DNA of 57,660 bases from the NCBI RefSeq assembly GCF_017995835.1, contig NZ_JAGOID010000007.1, positions 1 through 57,660 of the forward strand, given 5' to 3'. The notes under the pieces were generated by a model that was given only the letters and a program-made list of their open reading frames with translations, was not told the origin of the DNA and did not search any database. Shown piece after piece: positions 46,351-54,074 of this stretch. The position numbers and the translations under genes are program-made. Position 1 is the stretch's first letter; each line of letters begins with the position of its first letter. Source of the DNA: Amaricoccus sp. GTDB lineage: Bacteria; Pseudomonadota; Alphaproteobacteria; Rhodobacterales; Rhodobacteraceae.

Positions 46351-46533
46351 GACGGTCCGGTCATCGAGATCGTCAAGCGTCCCGAGGGGGTCACGGGCTT
46401 CGTCGTCAGCGCCCGGCGATGGGTCGTCGAGCGCACGCTCGCCTGGTTCGGGCGCTGCCGGTGTCTGGCAAGAGACCGGGAAGCCTCCATCGCATCCTCC
46501 GAGGCGTGGCTCCTCATCGCTTCCATACGCCGG
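46351..46533 (+). pseudogene. IS5-family transposase C-terminal remnant
   Basis: The plus strand reads VIEIVKRPEGVTGFVV, then RRWVVERTLAWFGRCRCLAR and SEAWLLIASIRR. This is the DDE-domain tail of IS5-type transposases (RRWVVERTFAWLGRCRRL is typical, including the catalytic Glu). Nothing remains of the rest. The same open frame runs straight into a TerC segment, without a stop. Confidence 0.75.
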
Positions 46534-46536
46534 ACC

Positions 46537-46644
46537 GATCCGGTCGACCACAAGGACGAGGCGGTCAGCAAGACGCTCGGCGGGGCGATCTTCCAGATCC
46601 TGCTGCTCGACCTCGTCTTCTCGGTCGATTCGATCATCACCGCA
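46537..46644 (+). pseudogene. TerC-family membrane protein fragment
   Basis: About 36 codons in frame with the transposase remnant read DHKDEAVSKTLGGAIFQILL and DLVFSVDSIITA. This matches an internal membrane stretch of TerC proteins (tellurium resistance or metal export family). It starts and ends abruptly, without start codon or stop. Insertion of a transposase into a terC gene, followed by decay, would explain the join. Confidence 0.7.
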
Positions 46645-46646
46645 GC

Positions 46647-46674
46647 AGGCCCCGCATCCGGGGATGCGGGGCCT
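46647..46674. terminator. Perfect 13-bp hairpin after dctM
   Basis: AGGCCCCGCATCC (46647-46659) pairs with GGATGCGGGGCCT (46662-46674), leaving a tiny loop. It is 15 bp after the dctM stop. There is no U-tract on the minus strand, so it may terminate weakly or protect the 3' end. Confidence 0.45.
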
Positions 46675-46689
46675 GACCGAGGGCGCCGG

Positions 46690-47949
46690 TCAGTAGATCG
46701 TCAGCGCCGGGATGTAGGTGATCGCCAGGAGGACGATCAGCGCCACGGTGAAGAAGGGCCAGAGCTCCTTCACGGTCTCGCCCATGGAGGTCCGGGCGAT
46801 CGACGACGAGATGAAGAGCGTCGTGCCGATGGGCGGCGTGTAGAGGCCCATGCCGAGGTTGATGACCATGATCAGCCCGAGCTGCACCGGGTCGAGGCCG
46901 ATGGCGGCCGCGAGCGGCACGAAGATCGGCCCGAGCAGCATGACCGCGGGCGGCAGGTCGAGCGGCATGCCGACGATCAGCATCAGGATGTTGAGCGCTA
47001 TCAGGATCAGGAACTTGTTCTCGAGGTTGGTCGCTACCCATTCGGCGAACTTCATCGGCACCTGGTCGAAGGTCAGGATCCAGGCGATCACCGCGCTGCC
47101 CATGATGACCAGCATCACGATGCCGGTGGCGATGCCGGCCTGGATCATGGCCTCGCGGAAGCGTGCCCAGTCGAGGTCGCGGTAGAGGAAGAGGCTGAGC
47201 AGGATCGAGTAGACGACTGCCAGCACCGCCATCTCGGTTGGAGTGGCGAAGCCCATGCGCATGCCGATCAGGATCAGGATCGGGAGCGCGATCGCCGGGG
47301 TCGACTTGATCGCGAGCCGCAGAAGCGCCCGCCGGTCGACCGGCTCGGTCGAGGGCATGAAGCCCCGGCGCCTGGCGATCCACCAGCAGGTGGCGATGAA
47401 GCCGCCCGCCATCAGGAGCCCCGGCAGGATGCCGGCGACGAAGAGGTCGGCGATGCTGGTGCCGCTGACGAGGGCATAGAGGATCAGCGGGATCGACGGC
47501 GGGATCAGGATGTCGATGACCGCCGAGGTAGCGTTGTTGGCGGCGGCGAGGCCGGCCGGATAGCCGCGGCTCTTCTGCCACGGGATCAGGATCGAGCCGA
47601 GCGCCGAGGCGTTGGCGACCGCACTGCCCGAGACGCCGCCGAAGGCGACCGAGGCGACGACTGTCGTGGAGAGCTCGCCGCCCCGCCAGCGCTTCATGCC
47701 CTCGGAGGCGAAGTGCAGCAGCTCCTGGCCGAGGCGGCCGCCCATCATCAGCGCGCCCGCCAGCATGAAGAACGGGAGCGTCAGCATCGGGAAGGATTGG
47801 GTCTCCTGGAACATGGTCTGCGCGACCGCCATGACCGGGATGGCGCCCGACCAGAGGATGGCGCCGGTCGCGGCGATGACCAGCGCGTGCCCGACGGGAA
47901 TCGCGAGGATCATCAGCACGACGAAGGCAAGGATGACGATCAGGCTCAT
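46690..47949 (-). CDS. TRAP transporter large permease (DctM family)
   Basis: This is the main membrane subunit of a TRAP importer that uses the sodium gradient. The 419-residue protein has about twelve membrane segments. Family features are FAFGGVSGSAVANASALGSI-like and PPSIPLILYALVSGTSIADLF segments, and a late LGMGLYTPPIGTTLF. It is last in the operon after dctP and dctQ, and its start is 3 bp from dctQ. The substrate is unknown. It is probably an acid or sugar acid, given the enzymes beside it. Confidence 0.93.
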   Translation of the reverse strand: MSLIVILAFVVLMILAIPVGHALVIAATGAILWSGAIPVMAVAQTMFQETQSFPMLTLPFFMLAGALMMGGRLGQELLHFASEGMKRWRGGELSTTVVASVAFGGVSGSAVANASALGSILIPWQKSRGYPAGLAAANNATSAVIDILIPPSIPLILYALVSGTSIADLFVAGILPGLLMAGGFIATCWWIARRRGFMPSTEPVDRRALLRLAIKSTPAIALPILILIGMRMGFATPTEMAVLAVVYSILLSLFLYRDLDWARFREAMIQAGIATGIVMLVIMGSAVIAWILTFDQVPMKFAEWVATNLENKFLILIALNILMLIVGMPLDLPPAVMLLGPIFVPLAAAIGLDPVQLGLIMVINLGMGLYTPPIGTTLFISSSIARTSMGETVKELWPFFTVALIVLLAITYIPALTIY

Positions 47950-47951
47950 CG

Positions 47952-48524
47952 TCAGATCTCCTCGTACTTGAGGGTGAAGCGGGACTCGGCGCCGATCAAG
48001 AGAAGCCGGACCGACTGGCAAAGGGTGACGACGCCGACCAGGGCGAAGGCCATCGCCATGGCCCAGTAGCCGTGGCTGCCGGAAAGTTGCAGGACCGGGC
48101 TCCGCTCGATCTTCGCGATCTCGGCGAGCACGAGCGCCTGGCGGAACAGGAAGGCGTAGGAGACGATGACGATGGCGTTGCCGAGCAGGATCACCCAGCG
48201 GCCGCCGCGCGGACCGGCACGGCCGATCAGCCACTCGACTGCGACATGGCCGCCCGCCTGCGCGGCGAGGATGATGCCGGCGACGATGAACCAGGGGAAG
48301 AGCCGCTCGGGCAGCTCCTGCGCGACGTCGAGGCCGCCGGCCGAGAAGGCGTAGCGGGCGAAGACGTTGGCGGTGAGGATCACCGTCAGCGCGATCCCGG
48401 TGGCGAGGACGATATAGCGGCAGACGACCGTGATGACCCGATCGACGAGGTTCACCGCGGCGAGCGTCGTCCTCTGCGCCGAGCCCTGGGGCTCGACGGG
48501 AGGGGTGTTGAAACCGGCGCTCAT
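47952..48524 (-). CDS. TRAP transporter small permease (DctQ family)
   Basis: This is a 190-residue membrane protein with four hydrophobic segments. It has the DctQ-type signature of an acidic/aromatic segment after the second segment (LPERLFPWFIVAGIILAAQ). In TRAP systems it binds DctM as a scaffold. It is 3 bp from both neighbours, dctP upstream and dctM downstream. Confidence 0.9.
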   Translation of the reverse strand: MSAGFNTPPVEPQGSAQRTTLAAVNLVDRVITVVCRYIVLATGIALTVILTANVFARYAFSAGGLDVAQELPERLFPWFIVAGIILAAQAGGHVAVEWLIGRAGPRGGRWVILLGNAIVIVSYAFLFRQALVLAEIAKIERSPVLQLSGSHGYWAMAMAFALVGVVTLCQSVRLLLIGAESRFTLKYEEI

Positions 48525-48527
48525 GGC

Positions 48528-49538
48528 TCAGCTCGCGCCGGCAGCGTCGACCACCTGGTCGACGAACTCGCCGTAGGACTCGCCCCGGTACTTGTCGATG
48601 ACGCCGGCCGTCGCCTCCTGGAACGGGGTGCGGTCGGGCTCGTTGACCACGAGATCGGCGTTCGCCTTGAACTCGGCGAGCAGCGTGCCGTCGGCGTCTG
48701 CCATCAGCTTGCGCTGCAGCACGCCAGCCTCCTTCGCGGTGGCCTTGATGATCTCGAGCTGCTCCGGCGTGACCTTGCCCTCGGCGAACCGCGACATCAG
48801 GAAGGGCGTCGACTGCCACTGGTGGCCGGTCAGGGTGATGAAGCGGTTGACCTCGAAGAGCTTGGCGCTGGCGATGTTGGCGAGCGGGTTCTCCTGGCCG
48901 TCGACCACACCCTGCTGGAGCGCGATGTAGAGTTCGCCGAACGGGACCTGCTGGGTCGCCGCGCCGAGGGTCTGAAAGATGTCGACGGTCACCGGGTCGG
49001 CGGGCGTGCGGATCTTGAGGCCGCCGAAGTCCGCCGGAGTCTCGATCGACTTCTGCGAGTTGGTGGTGTGGCGGATGCCGTTGTCCCACCAGTCGAGCGC
49101 GATCAGGCCGACGCCGGCGAACTTCTCGGCGAGCGCCGCGCCGATCGGGCCTTCGAGGACCTGATGGGCCTGGGCGGCGTCGCGGAAGAGGAACGGCAGC
49201 CCGAGCGCCGCGATCTCCGGGACGAGGCCGGAGGCGGCGCCCTGGCTGTTGGCGGTCAGGTCGAGCGCGCCGGTCCGCATGCTGGTCAACATCGAGACGT
49301 CGCTGCCGAGCTGCTCGGAGCCCGCGACGTTGATGACGACCTCACCGGCCGTCCGCTCGGCGACCATGTCGGCGAAGGCTTGGGCGGCGACGGTGCGCGG
49401 GTTGCCCGGGGCGGCGCCGTGGCCGAGAGTCAGCGTCGTCGCGGCCAGGGCGCGCTTCGGGCGGAAGGTGAGGGCCGAGGCGGCGACGGCGGCCGTGGCG
49501 CCCATGAGAAAGGCGCGGCGGTTGGGGCGAAGAGTCAT
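48528..49538 (-). CDS. TRAP transporter substrate-binding protein (DctP family)
   Basis: This is the periplasmic binding subunit of the TRAP system. The 336-residue protein begins with a twin-arginine signal (NRRAFLMGATAAVAASALTF), so it is probably exported folded. The mature part has the DctP layout, with LGHGAAPGNPRTVAAQAFAD, LPFLFRDAAQAHQVLEG and the conserved GGLKIRTPA segment. Arg there normally contacts a carboxylate, so the ligand is probably an acid. The ATG at 49538 has GGAGTGG upstream. It lies 93 bp from the transketolase genes. Confidence 0.93.
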   Translation of the reverse strand: MTLRPNRRAFLMGATAAVAASALTFRPKRALAATTLTLGHGAAPGNPRTVAAQAFADMVAERTAGEVVINVAGSEQLGSDVSMLTSMRTGALDLTANSQGAASGLVPEIAALGLPFLFRDAAQAHQVLEGPIGAALAEKFAGVGLIALDWWDNGIRHTTNSQKSIETPADFGGLKIRTPADPVTVDIFQTLGAATQQVPFGELYIALQQGVVDGQENPLANIASAKLFEVNRFITLTGHQWQSTPFLMSRFAEGKVTPEQLEIIKATAKEAGVLQRKLMADADGTLLAEFKANADLVVNEPDRTPFQEATAGVIDKYRGESYGEFVDQVVDAAGAS

Positions 49539-49631
49539 GGCGTTCCACTCCAATGTTCTGAGGCAGGCTTCTTCGGTCGGCGCGGCGGGAGGCCGCGCCG
49601 GAGGTCCGCCGCGCCGGCGGACGGGCTGGCG

Positions 49632-50639
49632 TCAGAGCCAGCCCTTGATGCTGCCCGACATCGCCTCAGCCGAGATGCCGTAGCGGTCGTGCAACGTCGG
49701 CAGCGCGCCGGCGGCGAGGAATTCGTCGGGCAGGCCGATGTGGCGGAACTTCGGCGCGACGCCCTCGCGGAGGAGGACGCCCGCAACAGCCTCGCCGAGG
49801 CCGCCGATCACCGTGTGGTTCTCGGCGACGACGACCATGCGCCCGGTGCGACCGGCCTCCTTCAGGATCGTCGCGGTGTCCAGTGGCTTGATCGTCGGAA
49901 CGTGCAGCACGCCGACCGCGACCTTGTCCGCCTCGAGCGCCTTCGCCACCTCGAGCGCGCGCATGGTGAGAAGGCCCGAGGAGATGACGAGGACGTCCGC
50001 GCCGTCGCGGATCATCTTGGCCTTGCCGAGCTCGAACCGGTAGCCGTACTCGTCGAGAACGAGCGGCACCTTGCCGCGCAGGAGGCGCATGTAGACCGGG
50101 CCCCTGTGCTCGGCCATCGCGGGCACGACCTGCTCGGTCTCCAGCGCGTCGCAGGGATCGACGACGGTCATGTTCGGCATCGCCCGGAAGAGCGCTAGGT
50201 CCTCCGCCGCCTGGTGGCTCGGACCATAGCCCGAGGTCAGCCCCGGCAGCGCCGCAGCGATCTTCACGTCGAGGTTCTCCTCGGCGATCGTCTGGTGGAT
50301 GAAGTCATAAGCCCGGCGCGAGGCGAAGACCGCGTAGGTAGTGGCGAAGGGCATGAAGCCTTCGTGGGCGAGGCCTGCGGCGGCGCCGAAGAGTAGCTGC
50401 TCGGCCATGCCCATCTGGTAGCAGCGATCGGGGAAGGCCTCCTTGAAGACGTGGAGGTCGGTGTACTTGCCGAGGTCGGCCGTCATGCCGACGATCTCGG
50501 GCCGCGACTTCGCCAGCTCGACAAGCGCGTGGCCGAACGGGGCTGGCTTCGTCGCCTGCCCCTCGGCGGCGATCGAGGCGATCATCGCCGAGGTCTTGAG
50601 GCGCACCTTTTCCGGCGCCCTGGCTGTCGTGTCGGTCAT
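49632..50639 (-). CDS. Transketolase C-terminal-half subunit
   Basis: This is a 335-residue protein with the pyrimidine-binding domain of transketolase (SRPEIVGMTADLGKYTDLHV, MGMAEQLLFGAAAGLA). The C-terminal domain has HRGPVYMRLLRGKVP and ENHTVIGGLGEAVA. It forms a split transketolase with the gene upstream. Its ATG overlaps that gene's TGA by one base. It is shorter than the second half of a full transketolase. The substrate is undetermined. Confidence 0.92.
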   Translation of the reverse strand: MTDTTARAPEKVRLKTSAMIASIAAEGQATKPAPFGHALVELAKSRPEIVGMTADLGKYTDLHVFKEAFPDRCYQMGMAEQLLFGAAAGLAHEGFMPFATTYAVFASRRAYDFIHQTIAEENLDVKIAAALPGLTSGYGPSHQAAEDLALFRAMPNMTVVDPCDALETEQVVPAMAEHRGPVYMRLLRGKVPLVLDEYGYRFELGKAKMIRDGADVLVISSGLLTMRALEVAKALEADKVAVGVLHVPTIKPLDTATILKEAGRTGRMVVVAENHTVIGGLGEAVAGVLLREGVAPKFRHIGLPDEFLAAGALPTLHDRYGISAEAMSGSIKGWL

Positions 50640-51481
50640 CACGCTGTCCTCCCGGCGTCGAGCGCGTCGAGCGCGAGCTGCCACTCGTGCTCCTCGACGC
50701 GGATGAAGTGGCTCTTCTCGCGGGCCTCGAGAAACGGGACTCCGCAGCCCATGCGGGTGTCGCAGACGATCATCCGCGGCTGCGGGTCGGGATGCTGCTT
50801 CGCCGCGTCGAAGGCGGCGCGGACCGCCTCGATGTCGTTGCCGTCGATGCGCTGGGTGAACCAGCCGAAGGCCTCGAGCTTCGGAACCAGCGGCTCGAAG
50901 CCGAGCATCTCGGTCGAGGGACCGTCGGCCTGCTGGTTGTTGACGTCGATGATGCCGATCAGGTTGTCGAGCTTGTGGTGGGCGGCGGACATGATCGCCT
51001 CCCAGACCGAGCCCTCGTCGAGCTCGCCATCGGAGAAGAGCGTGTAGACCCGGTTCTTCGAGCCCTTGCGCTTCAGACCCAGCGCCATCCCGACGCCGAT
51101 CGACAGGCCGAGGCCGAGCGAGCCGCCCGACATCTCCATCCCCGGCGTGTAGGCGGCCATCCCCGACATCGGCAGGCGCGAGCCGTCGCCGCCGTAGGTC
51201 TCGAGCTCGTCCTCCGGGATGATGCCAGCCTCGATCAGCGCGGCGTAGAGCGCGATCGCATAGTGGCCGTTCGAGAGCAGGAACCGGTCGCGGCCCTCCC
51301 AGTGCGGGTCCTCCGGCCGGTATTCCATGGCGTGGAAGTAGGCGGTCGCCAGCACGTCGGCGATGTCGAGCGCCTGGGCGATGTAGCCCTGGCCCTGCAC
51401 CTCGCCCATGCGGAGCGCGTGCCGCCGGATGCGGTAGGCGCGCTCGGGCAGGTCGACATTGTGCCCAATCGTTGTGGTCAC
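50639..51481 (-). CDS. Transketolase N-terminal-half subunit
   Basis: This is a 280-residue thiamine-diphosphate-binding half of a split transketolase. The cofactor motif is spread over FSDGELDEGSVWEAIMSAA and IIDVNNQQADG. Other transketolase features are SNGHYAIALYAAL and MSGGSLGLGLSIGVGMALG. The start is a GTG at 51481 with GGAGGAAA upstream. Two-subunit transketolases occur in several pentose or sulfosugar pathways. No sugar kinase is in this operon. Confidence 0.92.
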   Translation of the reverse strand: MTTTIGHNVDLPERAYRIRRHALRMGEVQGQGYIAQALDIADVLATAYFHAMEYRPEDPHWEGRDRFLLSNGHYAIALYAALIEAGIIPEDELETYGGDGSRLPMSGMAAYTPGMEMSGGSLGLGLSIGVGMALGLKRKGSKNRVYTLFSDGELDEGSVWEAIMSAAHHKLDNLIGIIDVNNQQADGPSTEMLGFEPLVPKLEAFGWFTQRIDGNDIEAVRAAFDAAKQHPDPQPRMIVCDTRMGCGVPFLEAREKSHFIRVEEHEWQLALDALDAGRTA

Positions 51482-51506
51482 GGGTCTTTCCTCCGGATTG
51501 GTTGCG

Positions 51507-52256
51507 TCAATGGATCAGCATGCCGCCGTTGACGTCGATGACGGCGCCGGTGGTGTAGGAGGCGAGGTCCGAGGCGAGGAACAGGCAGGCCCGCGCCACG
51601 TCCTCGGCGTCGCCGAGACGGTTCATCGGGATGCCCTCGAGGATCTTCGCGCGGAGTTCGGGCGTGAGCTTGTCGCCGGTGATGTCGGTCTGGATGAGGC
51701 CGGGGGTCACCGAGTTGACGCGGATGTTGTCCGGGCCGAACTCGCGCGCCATCGCCTTGGCGAGGCCGAGGACGCCAGCCTTGGCGGCGCTGTAGTGCGG
51801 GCCGCCGAAGATGCCGCCACCGCGTTGGGCGGAAACCGACGACATGCAGACGATCGAGCCCGACTTCTGCCTCTTCATGTGCGGGATCGCAGCCTGGCTC
51901 ATGTAGAGCGTGCCGCGCAGGTTCACGTCGAGGATGGCGTCGTAGCCCTTGTCGTCGATCTCGAGCGTCTTCACCGGCTGGGTGATCCCGGCGTTGTTGA
52001 CGAGGACGTCGACGCGGCCGAACTCCTCGACGACCTTGGCGACCGCCGCCTCGCAGGCCGCCTTGTCGGTGACGTCGCAGGCATGGCCGCGATGGACGTC
52101 GCCGAGCTCGCTCGAGGCAGCCGCCGCCGCGTCGCCGTCGAGGTCGAGGATGATCGCCCTCCCGCCGTGAAGAGCGAAGAGCCTGGCAGTTGCGCGCCCG
52201 ATACCGCGCGCCGAGGCGGCGCCGGTAACAATGCATACCTTGTCTGCGAGAAGCAT
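51507..52256 (-). CDS. Short-chain dehydrogenase/reductase (SDR)
   Basis: This is a 249-residue classical SDR. The nucleotide-binding motif reads VTGAASARGIGRATARLF, an insertion variant of TGxxxGIG. NNAG follows at about residue 89. The catalytic triad is Ser (CMSSVSAQRGG), Tyr-x-x-x-Lys in HYSAAKAGV, and Asn. A Asp at the end of strand 2 (IILDLDG) favours NAD. It is the first gene of the TRAP-transketolase operon, and probably oxidises or reduces a polyol, sugar or its acid. Confidence 0.92.
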   Translation of the reverse strand: MLLADKVCIVTGAASARGIGRATARLFALHGGRAIILDLDGDAAAAASSELGDVHRGHACDVTDKAACEAAVAKVVEEFGRVDVLVNNAGITQPVKTLEIDDKGYDAILDVNLRGTLYMSQAAIPHMKRQKSGSIVCMSSVSAQRGGGIFGGPHYSAAKAGVLGLAKAMAREFGPDNIRVNSVTPGLIQTDITGDKLTPELRAKILEGIPMNRLGDAEDVARACLFLASDLASYTTGAVIDVNGGMLIH

Positions 52257-52371
52257 CGCTGCTTTCCCCCTTTGAGTGCGTTGGTCTTGCTTGTCGTGGA
52301 CGACGCTGCGGCGCCCGCCCGGGTATTCCGACCTTCGGACCTGTTCTCCGCCCGGTCCGTATTGTGCTCAA

Positions 52372-52400
52372 TGCATACCTGCTTGCCACAAAACGCTCAA
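52372..52400 (-). promoter_or_regulatory. Promoter of the SDR-transketolase-TRAP operon
   Basis: On the minus strand TTGAGC (52400-52395) and TATGCA (52377-52372) are 17 bp apart. Start of transcription would be about 110 nt before the SDR ATG. A GATGA-N7-TCATC dyad at 52420-52436 lies just upstream, where a LysR regulator would bind. Confidence 0.45.
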
Positions 52401-52452
52401 ACGAATAAAACCTGCTATCGATGAGCCAGATTCATCTATCGAAGGTGGCGGG

Positions 52453-53379
52453 ATGCGGACTTCCATCAAGGCGATTCAAGCGTTTGAGGCCGCCGCTCGC
52501 CTCGGTTCCTTCGCACTTGCGGCAGACGAGCTGGCAGTGACGCCCTCGGCCATCAGCCATCAGGTGCGGCTGCTGGAGGAGCAGATCGGCGTCGCGCTGT
52601 TCCATCGCGTGCACCGCTCGGTCATCCTCACCGACACCGGGCGCGAGTACGCCGTCGACGTCATCGCGGCCTTCGCCAAGATCGATGCGGCCACGCGGAC
52701 CGCGGCGAGCGCCGGGGGAACGATGGCGCTGACGATCCATTCGAGCCCGAGTATCGCCAGCCAGTGGCTGATGCGCCGGCTTCCGATCTATGGCGAGGCG
52801 CATCCCGAGATCGACCTGCGGCTGCAGTCCTCGGTCGATCTGGTCGATCTAGGCCAGGGCATTATCGACATCGACATCCGCTACAATCCCGGGCCTGCCC
52901 CCGCCGGGGCCATCATCTACCCGTTCCCGGAGGACGTCGTCGTGCCGATGTGCTCATCGCGGCTCGCCAACGGGCTGAAGCCGATCCGGACCGTCGAGGA
53001 CCTTGCCGGCCACACGCTGATTCACGGCGAGATCAACATCCTCGGTTGGCGGGAGTGGAGCCGCCGAAACCGCCGCGCGCGCCTCGAGCTCGACCGCGGT
53101 CCGCGCTTCGACCGCTCCTTCATGGCGATCCGCGCCGCGGTCGACAGCCTCGGCGTCTGCCTCGACAGCATGCTGCTCGCCGAGCAGGAGCTGCGTAGCG
53201 GGCAGTTGGTCGTGGTTCTTCCGGAGACGGCGATGACTGCGCGCGGGCATGCCTTCACCACGCTGCGATCCAAGAGTGCCACGCGAAAGGTAACGGACTT
53301 CCGCGAGTGGCTTTTCCGCGAGCTCGAACAGAGCAAGGCTTGGTGGGAAACGTCTGCACGTCCATCGAGCCGTCCGTGA
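52453..53379 (+). CDS. LysR-family transcriptional regulator (GcvA-like)
   Basis: This is a 308-residue regulator. The winged helix-turn-helix is at about residues 5-62 (SIKAIQAFEAAARLGSFALAADELAVTPSAISHQVRLLE). An effector-binding domain follows, of the type of GcvA. It is divergent from the SDR gene and most likely controls the SDR-transketolase-TRAP operon. The inducer is unknown. The ATG at 52453 follows a GGTGGCGGG site. The frame extends upstream but is not coding there. Confidence 0.92.
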   Translation: MRTSIKAIQAFEAAARLGSFALAADELAVTPSAISHQVRLLEEQIGVALFHRVHRSVILTDTGREYAVDVIAAFAKIDAATRTAASAGGTMALTIHSSPSIASQWLMRRLPIYGEAHPEIDLRLQSSVDLVDLGQGIIDIDIRYNPGPAPAGAIIYPFPEDVVVPMCSSRLANGLKPIRTVEDLAGHTLIHGEINILGWREWSRRNRRARLELDRGPRFDRSFMAIRAAVDSLGVCLDSMLLAEQELRSGQLVVVLPETAMTARGHAFTTLRSKSATRKVTDFREWLFRELEQSKAWWETSARPSSRP

Positions 53380-53693
53380 CATCTCGTGAACCGGCGCCGC
53401 TGCTGCACGCTCGGTACAACAGAACTCGATGGTCTGCAGACATGCGACTCCCCCGCCCCAGGGTTCACTGAGACACCCCGGACGGGCTCGCCCGGAACGC
53501 CGCCGAGGGTTCAGAGCGCGTGCCCCGCAGGTTCTCGGCCAATGCGGTGAAGCTCTCGCACTGGTCGGTGACGGGTCTGCCCCGGCACGTCGGGACCTCC
53601 GATTGGGCGGCAGAGATCCCGGACGTACCGGCCCGGAGCGGCCAGCACCCGCGCCATCATCCCACGAGGAGGACGATCGCGCCGCCGGTCAAG
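53380..53693. other. Non-coding or decayed stretch after the LysR gene
   Basis: No recognisable gene. Short open frames exist on both strands, but none has a domain I can name. The stretch passes from the high G+C of the LysR gene into a region with many more A/T-rich codons, so a junction with foreign or decayed DNA lies here or just to the right. Confidence 0.3.
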
Positions 53694-53981
53694 ATGGTTG
53701 TCGCTGATCAGATTGGGCCGGGCCATAGCGGGAGACTAAACCTTCGGCTCTACGATCTCCTGGCCGGCCTTTCGGTTCGCTACGACATGCCAGAGTACAT
53801 CGACAGGATGGAGCAGACGTCCGCAGGGGATCCCGTTCTAGGCGAGCGTCTCATCAAATGGCGGTCTAACGAAGGAAGGTGGCAGAATCACTGGAGGGCG
53901 CCAGAACCGGCATTCTGGAGTTATCCCGCGCTTCCACCGAATGGCGCGGAGATTCTGAAGTTTGAAATTGCGTGTCCTTAA
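53694..53981 (+). CDS. Hypothetical protein, possibly a fragment
   Basis: This is a 95-residue open frame, MVVADQIGPGHSGRLNLRLYDLLAG. The segment YDMPEYIDRMEQTSAGDPVLG and the C-terminus EILKFEIACP look protein-like, with mixed codon use unlike the neighbouring genes. An upstream ATG at 53520 in the same frame gives a 153-residue form, but the added part is poor. I do not recognise it. It may be a remnant of a longer acquired gene. Confidence 0.35.
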   Translation: MVVADQIGPGHSGRLNLRLYDLLAGLSVRYDMPEYIDRMEQTSAGDPVLGERLIKWRSNEGRWQNHWRAPEPAFWSYPALPPNGAEILKFEIACP

Positions 53982-54074
53982 GCAATGATTGGCTTACAAA
54001 TCCACAGATTCATCCCTCTGTTCTAATGTAGTGATTCGTGCGGTGGCCGTTCGAGTCGAGCAAGGGCTGATACA

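Noticed and set aside
53520-53693. N-terminal extension of the hypothetical frame, and an IS1380-like reading of it
   Set aside because: The first 58 codons lack protein-like character, and the supposed transposase similarity was too weak to keep.
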